64,000 nucleotides of DNA from Jatrophihabitans telluris (lineage in GTDB: Bacteria; Actinomycetota; Actinomycetes; Mycobacteriales; Jatrophihabitantaceae), in contig NZ_CP097332.1 in assembly GCF_023516435.1 (NCBI RefSeq), positions 1,178,001 to 1,242,000 of the forward strand, written 5' to 3'. The position numbers and the translations under genes were made by a program. Positions within the stretch are counted from its first letter, which is position 1. Each line of letters starts with the position of its first letter. The notes beneath the pieces were generated by a model. That model worked only from the letters and a program-made list of their open reading frames with translations, searched no databases and was not told the DNA's origin. Shown here piece after piece: positions 51,434-60,759 of this stretch.

Positions 51434-53590
51434 TTAGGCCACCGGGTCGTTCGCCACGCCGAGGACAGCGAGCTGCCACGCCGTATAGAACGCGATCTCG
51501 TGCCAGCGGTCGTAACGCCCGCTGCGCCCGCCGTGGCCGGCGTCCATTTCGGTCTTGAGCAGGACGGCCTCGGCGTTCGGGATCGTGGCGCGCAGCTTGG
51601 CCACCCACTTGGCCGGTTCGACGTAATAGACCCGGGTGTCATTGAGGCTGGTCATCGCCAGGATCGGCGGGTACCGCGTGGCCTGGATGTTCTCGTAAGG
51701 CGTGTAAGCCTTCATGTACGCGTACACGTCTGGATCCGCCAACGGGTTACCCCACTCCTCCCATTCGGTCACCGTGAGCGGCAACGACGGATCGAGAATC
51801 GTGGTCAGGGCGTCGACGAAGGGAACCTGGGCGAGAATGCCCCCGAACGCCTCCGGGGCAAGGTTGGCCACCGCCCCCATCAACAGGCCACCGGCGCTGC
51901 CACCCTGAGCGACGATGCGCGCTGGGGTGGTCCAGCCGGAGTCCACCAGGTGACGTGCGGCCGCGATGAAGTCGGTGAACGTGTTGAGCTTGTGCAGGAG
52001 TTTTCCCTGCTCGTACCAGGGCCGTCCCAGTTCGCCGCCGCCTCGGATGTGGGCGATGACGTACACGACGCCCCGGTCGAGCAAGGACAACCGCGGGATC
52101 GAGAAGTACGGGTCGATGGAATGCTCGTAGGAGCCGTAACCATAGAGAACGACCGGCGCCTCGCCGTTGCGAACCACATCGGCCCGGGCGACGATCGACA
52201 GTGGGATCCGAGTGCCGTCAGGGGCGCTGGCCCACTCCCGGCTCTGTACGTACCGGCTCAGGTCGACGTCACCGAGGACGGGCTGTTGCTTGCGGAGGAC
52301 CAGTTCGCCGTCGGCGACGCGGTAGTCGAACACGCAGGAGGGCGTCACCATCGACTCGAACCCCAAGCGGAACATTCCGGTCGACCATTCAGGGTTGCTG
52401 TCGGGCTCGACGGTGTACAGCGTCTCGTCGAAGGTGATCTCGGCCGGTTCCCCGTAACCGGCTTCGGTGCGCGCTAGCACCGAGAGCTTCGTCAAGCCGT
52501 CTCGGCGCTCGTACAGCACCGCGTGGTCGGCAAAGGCGTCGATGCCCACGATTCGCCGGGCCGGATCACCGGCGATGAACGGAACCCACAACGTCGGATT
52601 GTCGAGTTCGGCGCGGGACACCGCGAAGTTCTCCGCACCGTCGTTGTGCACGACGAGCAGGTGGTCGCCCGCGTGCTCGACGTCGTACTCGACACCCTCG
52701 CGTCGCGGCGAGACGACCACCGGATCGGAGAACGGTGCCGACGCGTCGATGAACCAGACCTCGCTGGTCAGCTTGCTGCCGGTGGCGATCTGGATCGCCC
52801 GCTGGTTACGGGTGAGCCCGATGCCGACCCAGAAGCGCTCGTCCGACTCGGAGAACACAACGACGTCCTGCGCCGTAGGCGTTCCCACCACATGTCGCCA
52901 GACCTGGTTGGGCCGCCAGGACTCGTCGACGGTGATGTAGAAAACGACGTCGGCTTCGGCGGAAAACGCGGCGCCGTAGTACGCACCGGGAATCTCGTCG
53001 GCAAGGTCGCGACCGGTGGCGGTCTCGCGCACCCGTAGCGTGAAGCGTTCGTCGCCGGTCAGGTCGACGGAGTAGGCGAGCCACCGGCCGTCCGGTGAGA
53101 TGGTGAACGCGCCGAGGGAGAAGAACTCCGAGTCGCCGGCGACGAGGTTGCCGTCGAGCAGGATCTGCTCGGCCGGCGGCGCGCCGTCCTCGGTGGCCGG
53201 CGGCTCGTCGGTCGCCGCGGGAACTCGGGCGTGGATCGCGTACTGCAAACCTTCAACCGTGCGGGAGTAATACCAGTAGTCGCCTCTGCGGACGGGCACG
53301 GACAGATCGGTCTGCTTGGTACGAGCGCTGATCTCGTCGAAGATCGCCGTGCGCACCGGGCCCAGGTGCGCCGTGCGAGCCTCGGTGTATTCGTTCTCTG
53401 CATTGAGGTAATCGATCACCTCCGGATTCTGCTTGTCGCGCAGCCACTCGTACTCGTCGACGAATTCGTCACCGTGCTGAGTCCGCAGGCTCGGCTTGCG
53501 GTCGGCGATCGGCGGCGGGGTGGCCGCCCACGTCGAGGGCGTGGAGTCGTCAGTGTGTGGGCGCATCTGCTCGACGCTACCGCTGCTCAT
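51434..53590 (-). CDS. ptrB: Oligopeptidase B (S9 family serine peptidase)
   Basis: 718 residues. An N-terminal seven-bladed propeller (about 60-430, EYEWLRDKQNPEVIDYLNAE) is followed by the alpha/beta-hydrolase domain: VVLYGYGSYEHSIDPYFS, nucleophile Ser in VAQGGSAGGLLMGAV near residue 562, TSLNDTRVYYVEPAKW with the Asp, and TEMDAGHGGRSGRYD with the His. It cleaves after basic residues in short peptides; cytoplasmic. The start overlaps the stop of the gene upstream (ATGA), supporting coupling. Confidence 0.95.
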   Translation of the reverse strand: MSSGSVEQMRPHTDDSTPSTWAATPPPIADRKPSLRTQHGDEFVDEYEWLRDKQNPEVIDYLNAENEYTEARTAHLGPVRTAIFDEISARTKQTDLSVPVRRGDYWYYSRTVEGLQYAIHARVPAATDEPPATEDGAPPAEQILLDGNLVAGDSEFFSLGAFTISPDGRWLAYSVDLTGDERFTLRVRETATGRDLADEIPGAYYGAAFSAEADVVFYITVDESWRPNQVWRHVVGTPTAQDVVVFSESDERFWVGIGLTRNQRAIQIATGSKLTSEVWFIDASAPFSDPVVVSPRREGVEYDVEHAGDHLLVVHNDGAENFAVSRAELDNPTLWVPFIAGDPARRIVGIDAFADHAVLYERRDGLTKLSVLARTEAGYGEPAEITFDETLYTVEPDSNPEWSTGMFRLGFESMVTPSCVFDYRVADGELVLRKQQPVLGDVDLSRYVQSREWASAPDGTRIPLSIVARADVVRNGEAPVVLYGYGSYEHSIDPYFSIPRLSLLDRGVVYVIAHIRGGGELGRPWYEQGKLLHKLNTFTDFIAAARHLVDSGWTTPARIVAQGGSAGGLLMGAVANLAPEAFGGILAQVPFVDALTTILDPSLPLTVTEWEEWGNPLADPDVYAYMKAYTPYENIQATRYPPILAMTSLNDTRVYYVEPAKWVAKLRATIPNAEAVLLKTEMDAGHGGRSGRYDRWHEIAFYTAWQLAVLGVANDPVA

Positions 53591-54498
53591 CGGCTGGCCC
53601 GGTGCGCGGCCAGCACCGCGTCGAGCTGAGCGAGTTCGGCGCGGAGCCGATCGGCTCGGTCCTGGGCCTCGGCGTAGGCGGTCTCGTTCACCTCGGCGAC
53701 GGCGATCTCGATGCCCTCGTGGGAGATCAACTCAGCGATGCTCGTCACCACCCCGGCGGGCACTGGCACAGCCCTGGCCACGGACTTCGCACCCCTCAGC
53801 GCGGTGACCGACCAGGTGGCGCCGGCCGAGGCGATGGTGATGGCGATCTTCGGGACGGAAGGTTGCTTGCGCCGCGAGGCCCCTGCCGCCGATGACGGGG
53901 CGACCGCCCTGTCTGCTGCTTTGCCCGCTGCCCTGTCTGCTGCTTTGTCCGCTGCCCTACCTGCTGCCCTGTCACCCGGCGAGACGGACGAGGCGGTGGA
54001 CGAGGCTGTGGCGGCGGGTGCCGCTGCTTTCCCGGCCGGGCGGCCTGCCGTCGGGCGAGGACGCGCGCTCGGTGCTGGCCCGACGCCTGGGTGGCTGGGA
54101 TCGGTCAGCGCTGGCGCCGTGCCGGTGGCCGGGGTGACCGACGGCACCGGGGAGGAGGGCTTGGGATCGCTGGATCCCGCACCAGGGGCGGTATGCCCAC
54201 CGGCGCGCCTGACCCGCGGAGCCGCCGAGGGTGGCTTCGTTCGCGCGCCGCGGCTGGGGAGCGCCAGCTCGTTCGCAGCGAAGGCGAGCTCGTCGGCCGT
54301 GCCGTTGACCGTGACGCGCACGGTGATGTAGTCGCTGCCGTCGACCGTCGGATCGCCCACGCGCACAACGGTGCCGGTAGCGCCATCGGGAAACTGGGGC
54401 CCGGAGAACTGCACACGAGGCCGCTTGCCCTTCTCCAGTCGTTCACGCAGCTCGGTCACCGCCTCGGTGCTGAGTCCCTTGGTGCTTCGTGTTGCCAT
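53587..54498 (-). CDS. Ala/Pro-rich hypothetical protein (DUF6319-like)
   Basis: 303 residues. A short N-terminal domain (LRERLEKGKRPRVQFSGPQF, then ADELAFAANELALP) is followed by a long Pro/Ala/Ser linker containing the repeats RAAGRAADKAADRAAGKAAD (about 175-200). A C-terminal helix or coiled coil ends it (EAQDRADRLRAELAQLDAVLA). It is probably a DNA- or envelope-associated actinobacterial protein of unknown function. It is coupled to the oligopeptidase gene. Confidence 0.65.
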   Translation of the reverse strand: MATRSTKGLSTEAVTELRERLEKGKRPRVQFSGPQFPDGATGTVVRVGDPTVDGSDYITVRVTVNGTADELAFAANELALPSRGARTKPPSAAPRVRRAGGHTAPGAGSSDPKPSSPVPSVTPATGTAPALTDPSHPGVGPAPSARPRPTAGRPAGKAAAPAATASSTASSVSPGDRAAGRAADKAADRAAGKAADRAVAPSSAAGASRRKQPSVPKIAITIASAGATWSVTALRGAKSVARAVPVPAGVVTSIAELISHEGIEIAVAEVNETAYAEAQDRADRLRAELAQLDAVLAAHRASR

Positions 54499-54687
54499 CT
54501 GCCGCTCCAGTACCGACGTGCCCGTGCACCCTGCCGCCGGTGATCCCGGCCTGTTCAGCAGTCTGCCGCAGCCCTACGACACAAGGGAGGGCGGCGTCGA
54601 GCTGGATCGCGCGTCGACGGTGCCGGGGCCCTGGCCCTATGATCGCGACGGGGCGGGCATCGTGCCCGTTCGCGTCTGGAGGCTGCG

Positions 54688-55086
54688 ATGACGATCCTGG
54701 TGAGCTATGTCCCGTCGGCCGAGGGCTTCGCCGCTATGAATGCGGCCGTCCAGGCGGCCAAGCTCGCCGGAACGTCCATTCTGGTGCTCAACGTCGCCGT
54801 GGGCACGAACTTCGCGGACCCCACTTTCGCCGACGAGCGCGACCTCGACGCGGTCCGGCAGCGCCTGCACGACGAAGGCGTCCCGTCGGAGATCCGTCAG
54901 GTGACCGACGCGCGCGACGTCGCGGAGGAAGTCTTGCGCATCGCCGAGGAGGTGTCGGCCGATCTGATCGTCGTGGGTCTGCGCCGACGCTCCGCGGTGG
55001 GCAAGCTCCTGCTCGGCAGCAACGCCCAGCACATCATTTTGTCCGCGAACTGCCCGGTGCTGTCCGTCCGCCCGGCTGCTGACTAA
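54688..55086 (+). CDS. Universal stress protein (UspA family)
   Basis: 132 residues with one Usp domain. The ATP-binding pattern G-2x-G-9x-G(S/T) is visible as VGLRRRSAVGKLLLGSNAQH, followed by ILSANCPVLSVRP. The ATG follows GGAGG by 5 bases. It is divergent from the Ala/Pro-rich gene. Confidence 0.93.
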   Translation: MTILVSYVPSAEGFAAMNAAVQAAKLAGTSILVLNVAVGTNFADPTFADERDLDAVRQRLHDEGVPSEIRQVTDARDVAEEVLRIAEEVSADLIVVGLRRRSAVGKLLLGSNAQHIILSANCPVLSVRPAAD

Positions 55087-55262
55087 CTATTTCTATTTAA
55101 GTAGTAGACAAAACCGGAAGCAATCCGCGGCGACTGCAGGTTGTCCGCGCGAGCTCAGCCGACCGCCGATGCGACGCCGAGTAAGCGCCGCGGCCGTGGT
55201 CTTCGTCGGCACTTAGGTGATTCACGTTTAATTCTTGCTTAATTCTTACGAAACCCTCCCGG

Positions 55263-55277
55263 TGTAAGCGCTTGGGA
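55263..55277. promoter_or_regulatory. LacI-family operator candidate upstream of the amylase
   Basis: TGTAAGCGCTTGGGA with the perfect core AAGCGCTT, matching the LacI/CcpA-type half-site pattern with central CG, 58 bases before the amylase start. A -10-like TATAAC (55278-55283) is adjacent. Such sites commonly control amylase genes (for example by MalR-type repressors in Streptomyces). Confidence 0.6.
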
Positions 55278-55335
55278 TATAACGTTCCGCGCAAATCCGT
55301 CTCTGAGCGTCCCACTCGTCTTCCGGAGGCCCGCG

Positions 55336-58300
55336 ATGCGCCCACGAACTGCCGCTGCCCGTCCGTCGGCCCGCCGGCTCACCAGCACAGTGGCCGCGGC
55401 CGTCGTGGTCGTCGCGTCGCTGTTCGCGGTGGGCCCGCCCGCCCACGCGGCCGGCCCCGCGGCCGATCCCGCGGCCCGGACGATCACTCTGGCCGGATCG
55501 TTGCAGAGCGAGCTGGGATGCCCAGACGACTGGCAACCGGCGTGCCCGGCGACCCAGCTCGCTCAGACGGGCCCGGATACCTACGCTCACCGGTTCACGC
55601 TCCCCGCCGGCGCATACGAGTTCAAGATCGCCGTCAACGGATCGTGGGATGAGAATTACGGGGCCGGTGGAGCCGCCGGGGGAGCGAACATCCCGCTCGT
55701 GCTGGCCGGGACCGCCACGCTCGATTTCGCGTACTCCGACACCACCCACCGGGTCTCGATAACCCCGACGGACCTACCGTCCCCGGCCGTCACGCCGGCG
55801 GACAAGCTGATCGCCGGTCCTTCGCTGCGCCAGCCATTGACCCGGGAACAGTTCTACTTCGTCATGACGGATCGGTTCGCCAACGCCGACACGACCAATG
55901 ACTCCGGCGGCCGCACCGGTGATCGTCTGCAGACGGGTTTCGACCCCACGGCAAAGGGCTTCTACCACGGTGGTGACCTCAAGGGCCTCATCAGCAAGCT
56001 CGATTACATCAAGAAGGTCGGAACCACCTCTCTCTGGCTGACGCCCTCGTTTGTGAACAAGCCCGTCCAGGGCCCCCCGGGCAGCGAATCGGCCGGCTAT
56101 CACGGCTACTGGATCACCGACTTCACCCACATCGATCCCCACCTGGGCAGCAACGCGGATATGAAGACGCTCATTGCGACCGCGCACAAGAAGGGCATGA
56201 AGGTCTTCTTCGACATCATCACCAACCACACCGCCGACGTCATCGACAACGCGCAGAAGCAGTACACCTACATCAGCAAGGCGACCGCGCCGTACAAGGA
56301 CGCCGCCGGAAACACCTTCGACGACAGGGACTTCGTGAACTCGCCGAACTTCCCGGCGCTCAATGCCCAGTCCTTCCCGTACACCCCGGTGTTCGACAAA
56401 CCCGCTGACGCCACCGCCAAGACGCCGGCGTGGTTGAACGACGTGACGCTTTATCACAACCGAGGCGACTCGACCTATGCCGGTGAGTCGGCGACCTACG
56501 GTGATTTCGCCGGCCTCGACGACCTGTTCACCGAGCAGCCCAAGGTCGAGAAGGGCATGGAGGACATCTACAAGGCCTGGGTGGACTTCGGTATCGACGG
56601 CTTCCGGATCGACACGGCCAAGCACGTCAACACCGAGTTCTGGCAGAAGTTCTCGCCGGCGATGCTCCAGCAGGCCAAGCAGGACGGCAACTCCAAGTTC
56701 TTCATGTTCGGCGAGGTTTTCGACGCCGACCCGAAGTTCCAGAGCATCTACTCCACCACGGCCAAGCTGCCCGCGACTCTGGACTTCGGTTTTCAGTCCG
56801 CCGCGGTGGCCGTGACGAACGGCAAACCGACGTCGACGTTGAGTGATCTGTTCGCCGGCGACGACTACTACACCGACACCGATTCCAACGCCTATGACCT
56901 GCCGACTTTCCTCGGTAACCACGACATGGGACGGGTCGGCAACTTCGTCGGGGGGTCGCTGGCCAAGGACCAGTTCGCCCACGCTCTGATGTACACCCTG
57001 CGCGGCCAACCGGTCGTGTACTACGGCGACGAGCAGGGTTTCACCGGCGACGGCGGGGACCAGGACGCCCGGCAGGACATGTTTGCCAGCAAGGTTGCCA
57101 GCTACAACGACGACACCGTCATCGGCGGCACGCCCGGCAGCATGGACCGTTACGGGACTACGGGCGCGATGTTCCGCACGATCGCCGGATTGTCCGCGCT
57201 ACGCAAGGCGAATCCGGCGTTGGCCGACGGAGCGCAGATTCCGCGGTATTCCTCCGACTCCACCGGCATCTTCGCGGTCAGCCGGGTGTCGGGCGGGGTG
57301 TCGGGCGGGGTGTCCGGTGCGGCGTCGGGCGGGGCGTCGGCCAGTGCCTCACGGACTGGGCAACACGAGTACCTGGTCGTGGCGAACAACGCAGACACCG
57401 CCAAGACCGCCAGTTTCCCGACGTACACCCCGGGCGCGCTGTTCGCGCCGATCTATGGTGGCGGTCCGCGACTGCTGTCGCGACGGGATGGCTCGGTCAC
57501 GGTCACCGTTGCACCGATGTCGGTGCGGGTGTTCAAGGCGAGCCGCTCGATTCCGCGTAGCCGCAGGGCCGTGCCGGTGTACCCGCAGAGTCCCAGTGCC
57601 GGGGGCGTGGTGGCCGACCGGGCTGAGATTCGCGCTGCGGTACCGGCCAATACTCCGGTACAGGTGAGCTTCGGCTACCGTCCGGTCGGCACGACGGACT
57701 GGCAGAAACTCGGTACCGACGACAATGCTCCGTACCGGGTTTTCCACGACGTGTCCGGTGTTGCGAAGGGAACGCTGCTGGAGTACCGCATGGTGGTCAC
57801 CGACAACCGTGGACACACCTCGGCGACCTCCACCTACGGCATCGTCGGTGACGCCCCGGCCAAGGGCGGCAGCGGCGGCGTCGGGGCGGTCACGCAGCCC
57901 GCCGCGGTCTCCGTCCCGGGCAGTGACAACTCCGAGATGGGATGCCCGGCGGACTGGTCGCCGGATTGCGCGCAGGCGCAGCTCAGCCTGGATCCCAACG
58001 ACGCGATCTGGAAGGGCAGCTACACCCTGCCTGCCGGTCCGTACGCCTACAAGGCGGCGATCAACAAGACCTGGGACGAGAACTACGGGGCAGGTGCGGT
58101 GCTCAATGGTGGCAACATCGAGTTCAGCTCCGACGGGACGACGCCGATCTCGTTCTTCTACGACCATCGAACGCATTACGTGTCCTCCACGGCGCAGGGT
58201 CCGATCGCGGTGGCGGCCGGCTCGTTCCAGTCCGAGATGGGTTGCGCCGCCGACTGGGATCCTGCCTGCATGCGCTCATGGCTGCAGGACCCGGACGGCG

Positions 58301-58845
58301 ACGGCGTTTACACCTTGTCGACAACGCAGATCCCAGCCGGGACGTATGACTTCAAGGTCGCTCTGGGACTGAACTGGGACGTCAACTACGGGGCGGGCGG
58401 AGTGGCCAACGGCGGCAACGTCTCCTTCACCGTCGACGGCGACAACGTCGTGACCACGTTGAGTTATGACTCGCAGACGCATGCCGTGTCCGTGGCGACC
58501 GCCAAGCCGGGCGCCAAGCCCGATCTGTCGGTGGCCAAGGCCTATTGGCTCAACCGGCGCACTATCGCCTACCCGGTGGACCGGCTGCCGGCTGGCTCGG
58601 ATCCGGCGTGGTTCCGGTTCCGCTTGCACTGGGGACAGTTGGCGGTTGACCGGACGTCGGTGGGTGGCCGATCGGTTCCGGTCACGCTCGTCGGCGGGGC
58701 GCCGGAGGGCTATCTGGCTCTCCGGCTGGATCCGCTGACGGCGTTGTTCGCGCAGCGGATCAAGGCCGGTCCGATGGTTGCGCTGGCGGTATACGACGAT
58801 GCCCAGCAATTGCTCGACGCCACCGGGGTGCGACCCTCCGCGTAG
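55336..58845 (+). CDS. Secreted GH13 alpha-amylase with X25 modules, amylopullulanase front half
   Basis: 1,169 residues. A signal peptide (about 1-36) is followed by an X25-type module (about 45-140, SLQSELGCPDDWQ, WDENYGAG). The GH13 catalytic domain has NHTADVID, nucleophile Asp426 in GFRIDTAKH, acid/base Glu460 in MFGEVFDAD and Asp530 in LGNHDMG. A second and third X25 module follow (MGCPADWSPD, MGCAADWDPA), then a pullulanase N2-like domain (AKAYWLNRRTIAYPVDRLPA). It ends QLLDATGVRPSA, where family amylopullulanases continue into CBM48 and a second GH13 domain. It acts on starch outside the cell. Confidence 0.92.
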   Translation: MRPRTAAARPSARRLTSTVAAAVVVVASLFAVGPPAHAAGPAADPAARTITLAGSLQSELGCPDDWQPACPATQLAQTGPDTYAHRFTLPAGAYEFKIAVNGSWDENYGAGGAAGGANIPLVLAGTATLDFAYSDTTHRVSITPTDLPSPAVTPADKLIAGPSLRQPLTREQFYFVMTDRFANADTTNDSGGRTGDRLQTGFDPTAKGFYHGGDLKGLISKLDYIKKVGTTSLWLTPSFVNKPVQGPPGSESAGYHGYWITDFTHIDPHLGSNADMKTLIATAHKKGMKVFFDIITNHTADVIDNAQKQYTYISKATAPYKDAAGNTFDDRDFVNSPNFPALNAQSFPYTPVFDKPADATAKTPAWLNDVTLYHNRGDSTYAGESATYGDFAGLDDLFTEQPKVEKGMEDIYKAWVDFGIDGFRIDTAKHVNTEFWQKFSPAMLQQAKQDGNSKFFMFGEVFDADPKFQSIYSTTAKLPATLDFGFQSAAVAVTNGKPTSTLSDLFAGDDYYTDTDSNAYDLPTFLGNHDMGRVGNFVGGSLAKDQFAHALMYTLRGQPVVYYGDEQGFTGDGGDQDARQDMFASKVASYNDDTVIGGTPGSMDRYGTTGAMFRTIAGLSALRKANPALADGAQIPRYSSDSTGIFAVSRVSGGVSGGVSGAASGGASASASRTGQHEYLVVANNADTAKTASFPTYTPGALFAPIYGGGPRLLSRRDGSVTVTVAPMSVRVFKASRSIPRSRRAVPVYPQSPSAGGVVADRAEIRAAVPANTPVQVSFGYRPVGTTDWQKLGTDDNAPYRVFHDVSGVAKGTLLEYRMVVTDNRGHTSATSTYGIVGDAPAKGGSGGVGAVTQPAAVSVPGSDNSEMGCPADWSPDCAQAQLSLDPNDAIWKGSYTLPAGPYAYKAAINKTWDENYGAGAVLNGGNIEFSSDGTTPISFFYDHRTHYVSSTAQGPIAVAAGSFQSEMGCAADWDPACMRSWLQDPDGDGVYTLSTTQIPAGTYDFKVALGLNWDVNYGAGGVANGGNVSFTVDGDNVVTTLSYDSQTHAVSVATAKPGAKPDLSVAKAYWLNRRTIAYPVDRLPAGSDPAWFRFRLHWGQLAVDRTSVGGRSVPVTLVGGAPEGYLALRLDPLTALFAQRIKAGPMVALAVYDDAQQLLDATGVRPSA

Positions 58846-58861
58846 TCCGGCCGGCCAAGCT

Positions 58862-58976
58862 CGTTGAGGTTGCCCTTGTTGCCAGCAACTAGGGCAACCT
58901 CAACGGGTGGTCTGGCGCAACAAGGGCAACCTCAACGGGTGGTCTGGCGCAACAAGGGCAACCTCAACGGGTGGCG
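58862..58976. repeat. Extragenic hairpin plus 32-bp tandem repeats
   Basis: An imperfect inverted repeat (58862-58882 with 58885-58905) is followed by three copies of the right arm at a 32-bp period (copies of GGGCAACCTCAACGGGTGG at about 58892, 58924 and 58956). It follows the amylase stop by 16 bases and precedes the convergent reductase end. It may act as terminator or as a REP-like element. Confidence 0.85.
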
Positions 58977-58990
58977 AGCGGCGCTACCGC

Positions 58991-60022
58991 TCAGCGGCCA
59001 CCAACCAGCTCGCGGCTGCGCTGCTCGATGCCCAATGCGCCGTAGGGGTAATCCGTGGCGTGCAGATCGCTGGCGGCCTCGAGGGTGGCCGTCTCCTCTG
59101 CCGTCAGGGCGAGATCGGACGAACGAAGGTTGGTCTCCAGCTGTTCAAGCGTGCGAGCGCCCAGGATCGTCGAAGTGACTCCGGGGCGGGCAGTGATCCA
59201 GGACAGCGCGACCTCGGCCATGCTCACGCCGCGTTGCTCGGCCACAGTCTGGACCGCCTCGATGATGGTCCAGGTGCGCTCGGACCCACGGCGTTCCCAG
59301 GCCTCCATGCCGCGGCCGGGATCCTCACCCAGCCGGGTGGCGCCGGTCGGCCGTTGATCGCGCTGGTACTTGCCCGACAACCAGCCCCCACCGAGGGGAC
59401 TCCACGGCAGCAGCCCGAGCCCGGCGTCGATCGCGGCCGGCACGATCTCCCATTCGATCTCGCGGACGATGAGGCTGTACTGCGGTTGCAGGGTGACCGG
59501 CGGGGCCAGGTTCAACTGCCGCGCCAGGTGCACGATCTTGGTGAGCTGCCAGCCCGTGAAGTTGGACAGGCCGTAGTAGCCGATCTTGCCGGCCCGGATG
59601 AATCCGTCCAGGGTTCGCAGGGTTTCCTCGAGCGGCGTGTGAGGGTCGAACGAATGGACCTGGTAGAGATCGACGGAGTCCAGTCCCAGCCGGCGCAGCG
59701 AGCTGTCCAGGGCGCGGGTGAGGTGCCGCGTGGACAGGCCGCTGCCGTTGGGGTGGCCGTCCAGAGGGAAGCGCCCCTTGGTGGCCAGCACCATCGGCTC
59801 GGTGACGTCGCTCGGACGGCTGGCGAACCAGCGGCCGATGATCTCCTCCGAGACTCCGGCGGAGTAGACGTCGGCGGTGTCGATCAGCGTGCCACCGGCG
59901 GCCGCGAACCGGTCGAGCTGCTCGTGGGAGACGGCTTCGTCGGCTTCCGCGCCGAAGGTCATGGTGCCAAGGCACAGGGTGGAGACGGCGCAGCCTGAAT
60001 TGCCCAAGGTTCTGAAGTCCAT
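58991..60022 (-). CDS. Aldo/keto reductase
   Basis: 343 residues. The (beta/alpha)8 AKR fold has the catalytic set Asp/Tyr in LIDTADVYSAG, Lys in VLATKGRF, His in LYQVHSFDPHTP, and the cofactor-binding end TSTILGARTLEQLETNL. It is an NADPH-dependent carbonyl reductase; substrate unknown. Confidence 0.94.
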   Translation of the reverse strand: MDFRTLGNSGCAVSTLCLGTMTFGAEADEAVSHEQLDRFAAAGGTLIDTADVYSAGVSEEIIGRWFASRPSDVTEPMVLATKGRFPLDGHPNGSGLSTRHLTRALDSSLRRLGLDSVDLYQVHSFDPHTPLEETLRTLDGFIRAGKIGYYGLSNFTGWQLTKIVHLARQLNLAPPVTLQPQYSLIVREIEWEIVPAAIDAGLGLLPWSPLGGGWLSGKYQRDQRPTGATRLGEDPGRGMEAWERRGSERTWTIIEAVQTVAEQRGVSMAEVALSWITARPGVTSTILGARTLEQLETNLRSSDLALTAEETATLEAASDLHATDYPYGALGIEQRSRELVGGR

Positions 60023-60063
60023 GACCCAAACCTACGCCCGCGCGTCTGGCTCCCTTCCCCGCG

Positions 60064-60124
60064 CATAGTGCGGCCCGAACTTTGGCGACACGCCGGGGCT
60101 GACCAAAGTTCGGGCCGCACTATG
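60064..60124. repeat. Perfect 22-bp inverted repeat
   Basis: Arms at 60064-60085 and 60103-60124 are exact reverse complements with a 17-base spacer. It lies between the start of the reductase gene and the end of the glyoxalase-like gene, both on the minus strand. No T run follows. It may be a terminator for the upstream gene, a REP-like element or a decayed MITE. Confidence 0.85.
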
Positions 60125-60131
60125 GCCAAGA

Positions 60132-60644
60132 TCAGCGGGAGACGCCGACGCCGCCGGGCGTGCTCCGACCGAAGCGGGCGATCTCGCGTTGCAGGTCCAG
60201 CGCACCGATTCGCTTCGAGGCGGCGCGGTCGGCGTCGGTCGTGGCGTCGGCAGGCAGGATCCAGACGATCTCGAATTCCAGGCCGTTGGGATCCTGGCCG
60301 TACAGGGACTTCGTGGTGCCGTGGTCGGAGGCGCCGACGAGGGCGCCGGCGTTGGCCAGCCGGCCCAGCAGGTCTTCGAGATCGCCGAGCGTGTCCACTT
60401 CCCAGGCCAGGTGGTACAGGCCGACGGTGCTTCGTCCGGCCGGCGACGGTCCCGCCTGGTCTCCGACCTGAAACAGGCCGAGGTCGTGATCGTTGGTGGA
60501 GCCGGGAGCCCGCAGGAAGGCCGCTCCGGTGATGGCGTCGCCGCCCTCGATGTAGTCGAAGCCCAGCACGTCCCGGTAGAACGCCACGCTCTCGGCGACG
60601 TTGCGGACGTAGAGCACGGCGTGATTCAAACGAAAGATGGACAT
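60132..60644 (-). CDS. VOC/glyoxalase-like dioxygenase-superfamily protein
   Basis: 170 residues from ATG 60644 with GGAGCAG. Paired beta-alpha-beta-beta-beta modules carry metal-ligand positions in RLNHAVLYVRN, GLYHLAWEVDTLGDL and GLEFEIVWIL. This His/His/Glu pattern fits catechol 2,3-dioxygenase-like or glyoxalase-like proteins. Substrate unknown. Confidence 0.9.
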   Translation of the reverse strand: MSIFRLNHAVLYVRNVAESVAFYRDVLGFDYIEGGDAITGAAFLRAPGSTNDHDLGLFQVGDQAGPSPAGRSTVGLYHLAWEVDTLGDLEDLLGRLANAGALVGASDHGTTKSLYGQDPNGLEFEIVWILPADATTDADRAASKRIGALDLQREIARFGRSTPGGVGVSR

Positions 60645-60759
60645 GGCTGCTCCTTCGGTGGTGTACGCAGGGCAGAACTCTGTTGAGCGTTCAACTATTC
60701 CCACGTCGCCGGGGCGGTCTCACCGCCGGCAGGCTGAACCGAGCCGTGGCTCACGAGCC

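Noticed and set aside
58862-58976. The 32-bp periodic repeats as a CRISPR array
   Set aside because: There are only three copies, the spacers are identical, and no cas genes are present.
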